Source of the DNA: Alphaproteobacteria bacterium | GTDB taxonomy: Bacteria; Pseudomonadota; Alphaproteobacteria; Caulobacterales; Maricaulaceae | Length of the DNA: 64,000 nucleotides | Direction: 5' to 3' | NCBI GenBank assembly: GCA_018222865.1 | Contig: JAAEZM010000012.1 | Coordinates: 18,361 to 82,360 of the forward strand | Part shown: piece after piece, positions 10,424-18,681 of the stretch | Layout of the letters: each line of letters opens with the position of its first letter | Position numbering within the stretch: position 1 is the stretch's first letter | Translations under genes and position numbers: made by a program | The notes under the pieces: model-generated | Databases searched by the model: none | Told to the model about the DNA's origin: nothing | What the model saw: only the letters and a program-made list of their open reading frames with translations

Positions 10424-11569
10424 CTAGTCGAACAGCCCGGGTTGATCCGGCGCGCCGAGCGGGCGTTGAAACTGGCTGAAGTCGAGTTGCATGCCTTGGT
10501 GGTCATACGCCAGCCGTTTCATCGCCTGGCGAAAGCGTTTGGCGATTAATTGAGCCATTGGGCCGTCCCCCCGCCCGCGCTTGCCCCAGCTCGGATCGTA
10601 ATCCTTGCCGCCGCGCATTTCGCGCAGCAGCGACATGACCCGACCGGCCGCATCCGGCCGGTGTTCGGCCAGCCATTCGCGAAACAGGTCCTTGATCTCC
10701 AGCGGCAAGCGCAAAAGCACATAGCCAGCCCCGCGTGCGCCGGCATTATGGGCCGCGCTTAGAACGGGTTCGATCTCATGGTCATTAAGCCCCGGAATAA
10801 TGGGAGCCATCATCACCGTGACGGGCAGGCCAGCCTTGCTCAACGCCTCCATCGTGGCCAGTCGGCGATGAGGCGCTGCAGCGCGCGGCTCCATATCCCG
10901 CGCCAGTTTTCGGTCGAGCGTGGTCAGCGATATGGCGCCCTTGGCCAGACCGGCCTCGGCCATTGGCCCCAAAATATCGAGGTCACGCATGACCAGGGCG
11001 GATTTGGTGATGAAACTTACCGGGTGTTTATAGCGGGCAAAGACTTTGAGGATTTCCCGCGTCAGCTCCAGGCGTCCCTCAACGGGTTGCCAGGCGTCTG
11101 TATTGGCCCCGATCATGATCGGCTTGGGCTTGTAGCTGGGGCGATTGAAATACTGTTCGAGCAGACCAGCGCCATCGGGTTTTGAAAAGATGATGCTCTC
11201 GAAGTCCAGCCCGGGGGAATAGCCCCAATAAGCGTGGCTGGGACGGGCATAGCAATAAATGCATCCATGCTCACAGCCTCGATAGGGATTGATTGACTGA
11301 TCAAACGCGATATCGGGCGAGGCATTGGTCGCGACAATGGAGCGCGATGCGTCTTTCAGCACCGTCGTCGCCAGTTTCGGCAAGGCCTCTTCGTCCTCGC
11401 CGAGATCGGTCCAGCCATCATTGAAGGCTTCGCGCCTAAACGCTTCAAACCGGCCGGATTGGTTTGACCGAGCACCCCGACCCCTCGTGCTTTTGCCCGG
11501 GGCGATGGGGTAGGCATCGGGGGTCATATTGGGGGCATTAAGGGCGTAGCCGCCGGGGCGCTCGGTCAT
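10424..11569 (-). CDS. PA0069-family radical SAM protein
   Basis: A radical SAM protein of about 381 residues with the cluster motif in RGCEHGCIYCYARPSHAYWG (CX3CX2C), placed after a long basic N-terminal region (GRGARSNQSGRFE). The pattern, with the later ITKSALVMRDLDIL and RGGKDYDPSWGKRGRG segments, matches COG1533 / the PA0069 family, which is SplB-like. The substrate is not known and no repair role has been shown. The start is uncertain: ATG 11569 is used here, but a TTG at 11587 is also possible and neither has a clear Shine-Dalgarno sequence. The upstream 30 nt are A-rich on the plus strand and are framed by GACTC and GAGTC. Confidence 0.85.
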   Translation of the reverse strand: MTERPGGYALNAPNMTPDAYPIAPGKSTRGRGARSNQSGRFEAFRREAFNDGWTDLGEDEEALPKLATTVLKDASRSIVATNASPDIAFDQSINPYRGCEHGCIYCYARPSHAYWGYSPGLDFESIIFSKPDGAGLLEQYFNRPSYKPKPIMIGANTDAWQPVEGRLELTREILKVFARYKHPVSFITKSALVMRDLDILGPMAEAGLAKGAISLTTLDRKLARDMEPRAAAPHRRLATMEALSKAGLPVTVMMAPIIPGLNDHEIEPVLSAAHNAGARGAGYVLLRLPLEIKDLFREWLAEHRPDAAGRVMSLLREMRGGKDYDPSWGKRGRGDGPMAQLIAKRFRQAMKRLAYDHQGMQLDFSQFQRPLGAPDQPGLFD

Positions 11570-11676
11570 GGGGAGATCATGACTCAAAAAAGGAACAAAG
11601 CAAGAACAAAAATGAGTCGAGGTGTGGATTTCCGGGATCCGTTTTTCAGATCAGGCGCTTGGGCATTTCGACGAGA

Positions 11677-12342
11677 TCAGTCTGCGTGGATATGGCTGTG
11701 TGACTGGTCGAAATCACGCAGTCCGGTAAACAGGGCCTGCATCATCTGAGGCTGGCTGGGGTCATCGCTTGGCGAGAGAATCTCGCCATCTGCGCCCAGC
11801 TTATGGGCTTGCGTTATCCCGGTTTCCAGAGAGTGGCGCCATAACTCCCGGCCCAAGGCAGCGCTGCCGGATGAGATCGCCTGGTGCAGCGCCCGATAGG
11901 CTGGAGCGAGGTCTGCTGAGGCTGTCAGGTAAAGCTTGTCGAGATCCTTGAGCAATTTCGCGTCGCTCATTTGTCGGGGCAGGTATTTGCCGGAGTTTGT
12001 CTTGGTTTCGATCAAACAGGCTTGCCAGCCATGATCAACGCGTCGAAGAAAAATACCGTCAATGCCGTGCGGCCCGGAAACCTTGCCGTCAATCTGACGC
12101 CAGCCTTTAGCAGTCATGATCATGGCTGTGAGGAGTTCGCCGAAATTTCCCTGATCCGTGGAGCGGACGAATTGCTGATGCCGTAATGGCTTATAGGCGA
12201 TGTCAAAGCCTTCATCTCTGGCGAGGTCCAGAACCGGCTCGTTTGCGGTCGGGCGGCGGGCAAGCAGGTGCCGCACTATTATCCCGGCCAGTGCGGCCAG
12301 CGCCCCTCCCACTAAGGCACGAATAATCAACTCGCTGATCAC
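11677..12342 (-). CDS. Possible separate gene or internal start: TM + PD-(D/E)XK-like protein
   Basis: Within the long frame a GTG at 12342 is preceded by GGGGGGA at 6 nt, a good ribosome-binding site. Translation from it gives 221 residues: a short N-terminus, one membrane helix, a basic stretch (HLLARR), then the PD-(D/E)XK-like core (NFGELL, GIDGIF, LIETKTN) and a helical tail. If the G6 run at 12350-12355 were G5, the glycosylase frame would end in TGA overlapping this GTG as GTGA, the usual coupling of two adjacent genes. So this is either a real fusion with an internal start, or two coupled genes joined by a one-base change or sequencing error. The substrate of the putative nuclease is unknown. 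Confidence 0.45.
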   Translation of the reverse strand: MISELIIRALVGGALAALAGIIVRHLLARRPTANEPVLDLARDEGFDIAYKPLRHQQFVRSTDQGNFGELLTAMIMTAKGWRQIDGKVSGPHGIDGIFLRRVDHGWQACLIETKTNSGKYLPRQMSDAKLLKDLDKLYLTASADLAPAYRALHQAISSGSAALGRELWRHSLETGITQAHKLGADGEILSPSDDPSQPQMMQALFTGLRDFDQSHSHIHAD

Positions 12343-13233
12343 GCTGCATCCCCCCGGCACCACGCAGGTGAAGGCATAGCGTGTCTCCAGCTTTTCTGCC
12401 AGTGAAAGCATGTCCATCCAAACCTGACGTTTGGAGGCCGGTTGGCGCAGCAGGAAAGACGGGTGGAAGATTGGCAGGCAGGGCAGGGTTTTTCCGCTCT
12501 CGCTCCCATCTGGGTTTTTGAGCGCATAGGTCTGCCATTGGCCGCGCAGTCGTGTGATCCCGGTCTGCGAACGCAGCAAGGATTGCGCGGAGACCCCGCC
12601 TGCAAGGATCAGGATGTCCGGTGCCTTGAGCGCGATATGGCGTTCGATCAAGGGCAGGCAGATCGTCACTTCTTCTTGCGTCGGATTGCGATTGCCGGGG
12701 GGGCGCCAATTAACAATATTGGAAATATAAAGCGTTTTCTCATCCAGACCGATGCTGGCGAAAATCTTGTCGAGCAATTGCCCGGAACGTCCAACAAAGG
12801 GCAGGCCTTGTTCATCCTCATCCCGTCCAGGCGCTTCACCCACCAGCATGATTTTCGCATCGCGGCTGCCGCGTGCGAACACGGTGTTGCGGGCCGTTCG
12901 TTTCAGCGGGCAGCCCTCAAATGCTTGTATTGCTGTTTCCAGAGCGTCCAGATCTTGGGCCTTGGCGGCAATTTCCGTTGCGCTGGGCCCGCTCTGTACT
13001 TGTTCGCCAAAACCCGCGGCAATGGCAGCGGCAGCTGTGGCGCGCCGAGCAGGGGCCTGTTCGCGTGGCGCGGCTGCGGGGCGTTGCGCGGCGGCGGGCG
13101 GACTGCCGGGCATTGGCGCCTTGGCACGCGTGACCGGCATGTCCAGCTCAAGTCCGGCATCTTCCCACCAGGCGATCAGAGCCTTGAGAGCGCGCTCATC
13201 TTGAGCAGAAAGGGTGGCGGGTGAATCTGTCAT
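11677..13233 (-). CDS. Family-4 uracil-DNA glycosylase fused to a membrane-anchored PD-(D/E)XK-like domain
   Basis: A 518-residue open frame with two unrelated halves. Residues 1-95 are acidic then Ala/Pro-rich. Residues about 95-290 are a family-4 uracil-DNA glycosylase: GEAPGRDEDEQGLPFVGRSG (motif A), ISNIVNWRPPGNRNPT and FHPSFLLRQP (motif B). The N-terminal cluster region has one Cys (GCPLKRT) where classic members have CxxC. After residue 298 come a single membrane helix (LIIRALVGGALAALAGIIV) and a domain with NFGELL, GIDGIF and LIETKTN, the E, D and ExK pattern of PD-(D/E)XK nucleases. The junction carries its own ribosome-binding-like GGGGGGA and GTG start on a G6 run, so it may really be two genes (see the next entry). 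The glycosylase call is firm; the nuclease call is moderate. Confidence 0.8.
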   Translation of the reverse strand: MTDSPATLSAQDERALKALIAWWEDAGLELDMPVTRAKAPMPGSPPAAAQRPAAAPREQAPARRATAAAAIAAGFGEQVQSGPSATEIAAKAQDLDALETAIQAFEGCPLKRTARNTVFARGSRDAKIMLVGEAPGRDEDEQGLPFVGRSGQLLDKIFASIGLDEKTLYISNIVNWRPPGNRNPTQEEVTICLPLIERHIALKAPDILILAGGVSAQSLLRSQTGITRLRGQWQTYALKNPDGSESGKTLPCLPIFHPSFLLRQPASKRQVWMDMLSLAEKLETRYAFTCVVPGGCSVISELIIRALVGGALAALAGIIVRHLLARRPTANEPVLDLARDEGFDIAYKPLRHQQFVRSTDQGNFGELLTAMIMTAKGWRQIDGKVSGPHGIDGIFLRRVDHGWQACLIETKTNSGKYLPRQMSDAKLLKDLDKLYLTASADLAPAYRALHQAISSGSAALGRELWRHSLETGITQAHKLGADGEILSPSDDPSQPQMMQALFTGLRDFDQSHSHIHAD

Positions 13234-13236
13234 TCG

Positions 13237-13256
13237 TTACGTGAACGTCAACGTAA
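13237..13256. promoter_or_regulatory. Inverted repeat upstream of ETF-QO (possible MerR/LiuR-type operator)
   Basis: TTACGT at 13237-13242 and ACGTAA at 13251-13256 form an inverted repeat with ACGT cores and an additional AACGT between them. It lies just upstream of the glycosylase start and 115 bp before the ETF-QO ATG. Related ACGT-rich palindromes control branched-chain amino acid and fatty-acid oxidation genes in proteobacteria (LiuR-like). Assignment to that regulator is inference. Confidence 0.4.
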
Positions 13257-13370
13257 AATCTTTGATCTCGGGCAGAAGGCGCGCTAGATGGAGGATGAAG
13301 CTTAAGCTAAGACCGGATATGAACAAGCCGAGCTTGTGCTGATTCTTGAAGAAGAAGGGGTGGTCCATCG

Positions 13371-15044
13371 ATGACCGATGCTGCAATCGAACGCGAGTCC
13401 ATGGAGTATGACGTCGTAATTGTGGGAGGCGGGCCGTCTGGTCTTTCTGCTGCGATCCGTCTGAAACAACTGGCGAATGAAGCCGGTCAGGATCTCTCTA
13501 TCGCCCTGCTGGAGAAAGGCGCCGAGGTTGGCGCGCATATTCTTTCCGGCGCTGTGATTGATCCCAAAGCAATCAATGAACTCTTCCCCGATTGGAAAGA
13601 GATGGGCGCGCCGCTCGATGATGAAGTGAAAACCGATATCTTCGAAGTCTTGGGCGAGGCCGGTTCAGCGAGCCTGCCAACCTTCCTTTTCCCGCCTTTG
13701 ATGAGCAATCATGGCTGCTATATCGCGTCTTTGGGCAATGTCTGCCGCTGGCTCGGCGAGCAGGCTGAGGCTCTGGGCGTTGAAATCTATCCGGGGTTCC
13801 CGGCTGCCGATATTGTTGAGGAAGACGGGGTCATCAAAGGCGTCGTTACGGGCGATTTCGGCCTGGCGCGTGATGGCGGTCACAAGGACGGCTATCAGCC
13901 CGGTATGGAGTTGCGCGGCAAATACACGCTGATCGCGGAGGGTGTGCGTGGTTCCCTCGCGAAGAAACTCATCGACCGATACGACTTGGCTGCCGGCAAG
14001 GAGCCGCAGAAATATGGTATCGGCCTCAAGGAATTATGGCGTGTGAAGCCGGAAAACCATCGTCCGGGCATGGTCAAGCATACGATGGGCTGGCCTCTGG
14101 ACAATTCCACCGGCGGCGGGTCCTTCATGTATCACTGGGGTGATAATCTGGTCTCGATCGGTTTTGTCGTTCACCTGAACTACAAAAACCCGTTCATCTC
14201 GCCCTTCGAAGAATTCCAGCGCATGAAAACGCACCCGGTCATCGCACCGGTTTTCGAAGGCGCTGAGCGTTTGTCCTATGGCGCGCGCGCGATCTCAGAG
14301 GGTGGATTCCAGTCCGTACCCAAGCTCGCCTTCCCGGGCGGGGCGCTGATTGGCTGCTCTGCGGGTTTCGTCAATGTGCCGCGGATCAAAGGCTCTCACA
14401 ACGCAATGAAGACCGGCATGCTGGCGGCGGAAAGCGTTTTTGAAGCGATCGCTGCAGGTCGTGACGGGGATGAGCTGGCAGAATACCAGAGCGCCTATGA
14501 GGGCTCCTGGGTCGCCAAGGATCTCAAGCGTGTGCGCAATGTGAAACCGCTCTGGTCAAAGTTTGGAACCGTGCTGGGTATTGGTCTGGGCGGACTGGAT
14601 ATGTGGACCAACACGCTCCTGGCCAATTTCTCCTTCTTCGGCACGCTGGGGCACGGCAAGAGCGATGCGGAAAGCCTGCAGCCTGCCAGCAAGCACAAGC
14701 CGATTGAGTATCCCAAGCCGGATGGTGTTTTGACCTTTGACCGCCTGTCATCGGTCTTTATCTCCAACACCAATCACGAGGAAGATCAGCCCATCCATCT
14801 CCAGCTGGATAATGAGGCTTTGCAAATGTCCTCTGAGCTGGGTGAGTTTGAGGGGCCGTCCACGCGGTATTGCCCGGCTGGGGTTTATGAGTGGATCAAG
14901 GATGAGGATAGCGGCGATATGCGCTTCCAGATCAATGCGCAAAATTGCGTTCACTGCAAAACCTGCGACATCAAGGATCCCAATCAGAACATTAACTGGA
15001 CGACGCCGGAGGGCGGCGGCGGTCCCATGTATGCAAACATGTAA
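13371..15044 (+). CDS. Electron transfer flavoprotein-ubiquinone oxidoreductase
   Basis: A 557-residue ETF-QO, which passes electrons from acyl-CoA and amino-acid dehydrogenases, via ETF, to ubiquinone at the inner membrane. The N-terminal FAD motif is YDVVIVGGGPSGLSAAIRL, followed by GAHILSGAVIDP, the ubiquinone-binding region and, near the C-terminus, the [4Fe-4S] ligands in NCVHCKTCDIKDP with a matching upstream Cys (RYCPAGVYEW). Length and domain order are those of the mitochondrial and alphaproteobacterial enzyme. The first M is followed by a second at codon 11 (MEYDVV), which is a possible alternative start. It stands alone, preceded by an ACGT-type inverted repeat. Confidence 0.95.
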   Translation: MTDAAIERESMEYDVVIVGGGPSGLSAAIRLKQLANEAGQDLSIALLEKGAEVGAHILSGAVIDPKAINELFPDWKEMGAPLDDEVKTDIFEVLGEAGSASLPTFLFPPLMSNHGCYIASLGNVCRWLGEQAEALGVEIYPGFPAADIVEEDGVIKGVVTGDFGLARDGGHKDGYQPGMELRGKYTLIAEGVRGSLAKKLIDRYDLAAGKEPQKYGIGLKELWRVKPENHRPGMVKHTMGWPLDNSTGGGSFMYHWGDNLVSIGFVVHLNYKNPFISPFEEFQRMKTHPVIAPVFEGAERLSYGARAISEGGFQSVPKLAFPGGALIGCSAGFVNVPRIKGSHNAMKTGMLAAESVFEAIAAGRDGDELAEYQSAYEGSWVAKDLKRVRNVKPLWSKFGTVLGIGLGGLDMWTNTLLANFSFFGTLGHGKSDAESLQPASKHKPIEYPKPDGVLTFDRLSSVFISNTNHEEDQPIHLQLDNEALQMSSELGEFEGPSTRYCPAGVYEWIKDEDSGDMRFQINAQNCVHCKTCDIKDPNQNINWTTPEGGGGPMYANM

Positions 15045-15098
15045 GCAAGACGGGCCTTGGCGCTTGCGCTTCGGCCCGGCTCGCGCGAGCATGGGGGT

Positions 15099-16805
15099 AT
15101 GAAGCTTCTTGCTCGAATGATGTGTGTTGTGGCGGCTGGCCTGTCCTTGACCTCGTGTCAGACCGTGCCAGAGGAGCCGCAATCCGCCTATGGCGCTTTC
15201 TTGGCCGCGCGCTATGCCGGGGCTAATCGTGATGCGCAGGGGGCCGCGGATTATTACGCCGAGGCCCTCCAGCGCGCACCGGGTAATGCAATCCTTTCAG
15301 ACCGGGCCTTTATCACGGCCTTGCTTGCTGGCGAGTTGGACGCTGCGGTCGGATTTGCAGATGCGGCTATCGCTGTGGGGGATCCCTCCCGCTTGGCCGC
15401 GCTTTATCGTGCGAGTGATCTAATTGCGGAGCGGCGCTTCGCGCGTGCCCGGACAGTGCTGGAAAGTGCGCCAGACTTCGGGCCCTATAATGCCTTGATG
15501 GCCGACCTTCTGGTGCATTGGGCGCTGGCGGGTGAGGGGCAGATCGATGCGGCACGCGATGCGGCGCGGCGTCTTGCCTCTCCGGGCTATCTCGACTCAT
15601 TCATTGCGCTGCACCGTGCCCTGTTGGCCGATGCCGCAGGAGATCGAGCGGCGGCTGAGGAAGCCTTCCAGGCTGCGATCTACTCATCGCCATTCCAGCG
15701 TATGGTGACAGCACTTTATGGCGGCTTTCTTGAGCGTCAGGGTGATCGTGAGCAGGCGCGGCTGCTTTATGAAACCTATTTGCGCAATGCTCCGGGTGAT
15801 GAGGTCATTACAGCTGAGCTCGCCCGTCTCAGTGCTGGCGGGCGCGCACCACAACAGCCCGATATAGCTGAATCTGCGGCACTGGTCCTGTTCGGGCCCT
15901 CGGCCAGTCTCGCAGCGCAGGCGGATATGGACATGACGGTGCTCTATCTGCGGATGATCCAGCGGCTCTATCCGGAATACCATCCGAACCGCCTGCTGCT
16001 TGGAGAAACCCTGCAGCGCATCCGCCTGCCCGAAGTCGCGCTGGAGGAGTATGCAGCGGTTCCGCCTGGCCCGCACTGGATGGGCGCGCAGGTAGACTTG
16101 ATTTGGCTTACGGCACGGCTTGACCGGATAGATGATGCGGTGGCCCAGGCAGAAGCGCTTGTTGAGGCGACCAGTGGCGATGAAGCCCGCCTGATCCTGG
16201 CAGACCTGTATCGTGTCCAGGCGCGTTGTGCGGATGCCATTCCGCTCTATGGCGAGGTCATCGCCAACCGCCAGGCTCAGGACGCGCTGATTGACTGGCG
16301 TTACCCGTATTTTCGCGCCTCATGCCAGTTTGTGTTGGGCGATCTTCCAGCCGCGGAAGCTGACTATCTAATGGCTCTGGAGCTCGGTCCGGACGAGCCG
16401 CAAGTGCTCAATGATCTCGGTTATCTCTGGCTCGAGAAGGGTGTCCGCCTCGACGAGGCGTATGACATGGTATTGCGCGCGTCTCAGCTGGAACCGGATC
16501 AGGGCCATATCATCGATAGCCTTGGCTGGGCCTATTACACGATGGGTGATTTCGAGAATGCGGTCATTCAGTTAGAGCGCGCTGTCTCGCTTTCACCGGG
16601 CAATGCGACAGCGAATTTCCATCTCGGCGATGCCTATTGGCAAGTCGGGCGTCAGCTGGAATCACGGTTTCAGTGGGAGCGCGCCTTGACCCTGGAGCCC
16701 AGTGAGAGCGAGCGAGCGGCGCTGGAAGATCGGCTTGCCAACGGGCTGATGACGGAGGCAGAAACCGAGTTTGCCGAAAATGCTTCTGGATCTGCTAATC
16801 CGTGA
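15099..16805 (+). CDS. TPR-repeat lipoprotein
   Basis: A 568-residue protein with a lipoprotein signal (LSLTSC) followed almost entirely by helical TPR-like repeats; clear units include YAEALQRAPGNAILSDRAF and, near the end, LDEAYDMVLRASQLEPDQG and AVIQLERAVSLSPGNATANF. Such proteins act as scaffolds at the cell envelope. The sequence resembles the TPR proteins often found beside ispE in alphaproteobacteria, and I assign no specific function. The ATG at 15099 is used since it begins the signal peptide; the open frame starts 42 nt earlier. Its stop overlaps the ispE start (GTGA), so the two are translationally coupled. Confidence 0.85.
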   Translation: MKLLARMMCVVAAGLSLTSCQTVPEEPQSAYGAFLAARYAGANRDAQGAADYYAEALQRAPGNAILSDRAFITALLAGELDAAVGFADAAIAVGDPSRLAALYRASDLIAERRFARARTVLESAPDFGPYNALMADLLVHWALAGEGQIDAARDAARRLASPGYLDSFIALHRALLADAAGDRAAAEEAFQAAIYSSPFQRMVTALYGGFLERQGDREQARLLYETYLRNAPGDEVITAELARLSAGGRAPQQPDIAESAALVLFGPSASLAAQADMDMTVLYLRMIQRLYPEYHPNRLLLGETLQRIRLPEVALEEYAAVPPGPHWMGAQVDLIWLTARLDRIDDAVAQAEALVEATSGDEARLILADLYRVQARCADAIPLYGEVIANRQAQDALIDWRYPYFRASCQFVLGDLPAAEADYLMALELGPDEPQVLNDLGYLWLEKGVRLDEAYDMVLRASQLEPDQGHIIDSLGWAYYTMGDFENAVIQLERAVSLSPGNATANFHLGDAYWQVGRQLESRFQWERALTLEPSESERAALEDRLANGLMTEAETEFAENASGSANP

Positions 16806-17671
16806 CTGACACGCTAATCGAATTTGCGCCTGCCAAGATTAATCTCTCCTTGCGTGTCGGACGCGCGCGGGAGGATGGCTACCACCCGCTCGACAGTCTC
16901 GTCACGTTTGCCGATTGGGGTGATACGATCACCGTGCGCGAGGAGGCAGCCCTGTTGATGTCCATGGGCGGCGAGGCGGCAGTCGATCTGGAAGAGGAGG
17001 AGAGCAATCTTGTCCTTCAGGCGGCTCGCGTACTTCAGGAAGCCGCGGGGATTGAGCGGGGCGCCGTCATCCATCTGCAAAAGGAGATCCCAGTTGCCGC
17101 GGGTCTGGGCGGCGGCTCTGCGGATGCTGCGGCGGCCCTGCGTGCCCTGAATGGGCTCTGGGATTTGAATTGGCCTCTGGAAAAATTGGCTGAACTGGCG
17201 GTCCAGCTGGGCGCGGATGTGCCCGCCTGCATTTATTCGCGCCCCTTGCGAATGCGCGGAATTGGCGAACAGATCGATCTTGTTGAACGCTTTCCCGCCT
17301 TTCCCGCGGTGATTATCAATCCCGGCGTCCCTGTCTCCACCGGTGAGGTGTTCAAGGCCTTCGACGAGACCGATCCGCCAGAGCTGCGTGAAGCCAAGGG
17401 GCGGACCCCGCATATTATCGACTGGCTTAATCGAGAGCCCAATGACCTTGAACGTCCTGCCAAGCGGGTCGAGCCGAAGATCAAAAAGGCGCTGCATTGG
17501 CTAGATCAGCAAAAAGGTGTGGAGCTGGTACGCATGTCCGGCTCTGGCGCGAGTTGCTTCGGAATTTTCGACACGGACGAGAATGCGGAACTCGCGGCTG
17601 ATAGCTATGACGGCTTTGCTGTTGAGGTCGGTCTGGGCGGGATTGAAGGCGGCGAGGTCGTCTGGTCGTGA
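16802..17671 (+). CDS. ispE: 4-diphosphocytidyl-2-C-methyl-D-erythritol kinase
   Basis: IspE phosphorylates CDP-methylerythritol in the non-mevalonate isoprenoid pathway. The 289-residue GHMP kinase has the N-terminal APAKINLSLRVGRAREDGYH, the ATP-binding glycine-rich loop PVAAGLGGGSADAAAAL and the C-terminal MSGSGASCFGIF. GTG start in a 4-nt overlap with the TPR lipoprotein gene. Its own stop overlaps the GTG of the following membrane transferase gene, making a tight three-gene unit. The next genes downstream include a polyprenyl diphosphate synthase on the opposite strand, which uses the pathway's products. Confidence 0.95.
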   Translation: MTDTLIEFAPAKINLSLRVGRAREDGYHPLDSLVTFADWGDTITVREEAALLMSMGGEAAVDLEEEESNLVLQAARVLQEAAGIERGAVIHLQKEIPVAAGLGGGSADAAAALRALNGLWDLNWPLEKLAELAVQLGADVPACIYSRPLRMRGIGEQIDLVERFPAFPAVIINPGVPVSTGEVFKAFDETDPPELREAKGRTPHIIDWLNREPNDLERPAKRVEPKIKKALHWLDQQKGVELVRMSGSGASCFGIFDTDENAELAADSYDGFAVEVGLGGIEGGEVVWS

Positions 17672-18681
17672 CCGGTCTTGTGCTGGCCTTGCTCACGGCA
17701 TTTGCCGCGGCCGCACTGATCAGCCTTTTTGTGCGCCAGGCAGGCCTGATCGATAAGCCCAATCATCGCTCCAGCCACACAGCACCGACACCGCGCGGCG
17801 GCGGTTTGGGTGTGCTGGCCGGATTGTTTGCGGGTCTGATCTGTCTCGCACCCATGGCGGACACTCATCAAACGCCTTTGCTGGCGATCATGCTTGCCGG
17901 GGCGGGCGCGGGTACGCTGGGGCTTCTGGACGATATCTTCATCCTGTCGGAGAAGCTCAAATTCGTGGTCTTGGTCGCGCTTTCATTTGCCGTGGCCATG
18001 CTCGCCGGACCTGTCACGCATATTGGTCTTGAACTGCCCTGGTGGCTTGGGCTCATCGGGTCTGCACTGTTCCTCTTCACCACGATTAATGCCGTCAATT
18101 TCATGGATGGGTCTGACGGGATTATGGCCGGTGGTATGGCTGTTGCTGCGATTGGGCTGGGCTTGATGGCAATGGATGGGCTGAGCGCGGCCTCCTTCCT
18201 TCTTGCTGCAGCCTGGTTGGGCTTCGCGCTTCTCAATGCGCCCGTGCTTGGCTCGCGGGGATCACTCTTCGCCGGTGATGTTGGCGCCTTGGGCGGTGCC
18301 ATGGTGTTCGCAGGACTGGCACTTTACTGGGCTGCGCTGGAAGGCGATGGGGCTGCATGGCTCGCGGCCCTTTTGTTGCTGCCCTATCTGGGCGATGTGC
18401 TTTTGACCATGGCGTCGCGGGCACGCGCGCGCCGATGCCTCTTCACGCCTCATCGCGCTCATGCGTATCAGCTGCTTATCCGCCTGGGATGGAGCCATCG
18501 CGATGTGGCCTTGTTCTGGAGTGGTCTGTGCGCTCTTTGCGCCGCCTTGGCGATCTGGGGGCAGATGTTTTCATCTCCCGGTCGCATCGGGGTGTTCTGG
18601 CTCGGGGTTGCGGGCTTTACCGTCTTCCATCAAATCGTTCGCCGGTCTGCCAGAAAGGCGGGCCTTGATACGACTCAATAG
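17668..18681 (+). CDS. Polyprenyl-phosphate sugar-1-phosphate transferase (WecA/MraY superfamily)
   Basis: A 337-residue protein with about ten membrane segments. It has the superfamily landmarks: DKPNHRSSHTAPTPRGGG in the first cytoplasmic loop, the Asp pair in GLLDDIF, NAVNFMDGSDGI, FAGDVGALGGA, and the late loop HRAHAYQLLIRLGWSH. Such enzymes join a sugar-1-phosphate to undecaprenyl phosphate to begin O-antigen, capsule or related glycans. Which sugar is used cannot be read from the sequence. GTG start overlapping the ispE stop; its end overlaps the convergent polyprenyl synthase gene by 7 nt. Confidence 0.88.
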   Translation: MTGLVLALLTAFAAAALISLFVRQAGLIDKPNHRSSHTAPTPRGGGLGVLAGLFAGLICLAPMADTHQTPLLAIMLAGAGAGTLGLLDDIFILSEKLKFVVLVALSFAVAMLAGPVTHIGLELPWWLGLIGSALFLFTTINAVNFMDGSDGIMAGGMAVAAIGLGLMAMDGLSAASFLLAAAWLGFALLNAPVLGSRGSLFAGDVGALGGAMVFAGLALYWAALEGDGAAWLAALLLLPYLGDVLLTMASRARARRCLFTPHRAHAYQLLIRLGWSHRDVALFWSGLCALCAALAIWGQMFSSPGRIGVFWLGVAGFTVFHQIVRRSARKAGLDTTQ

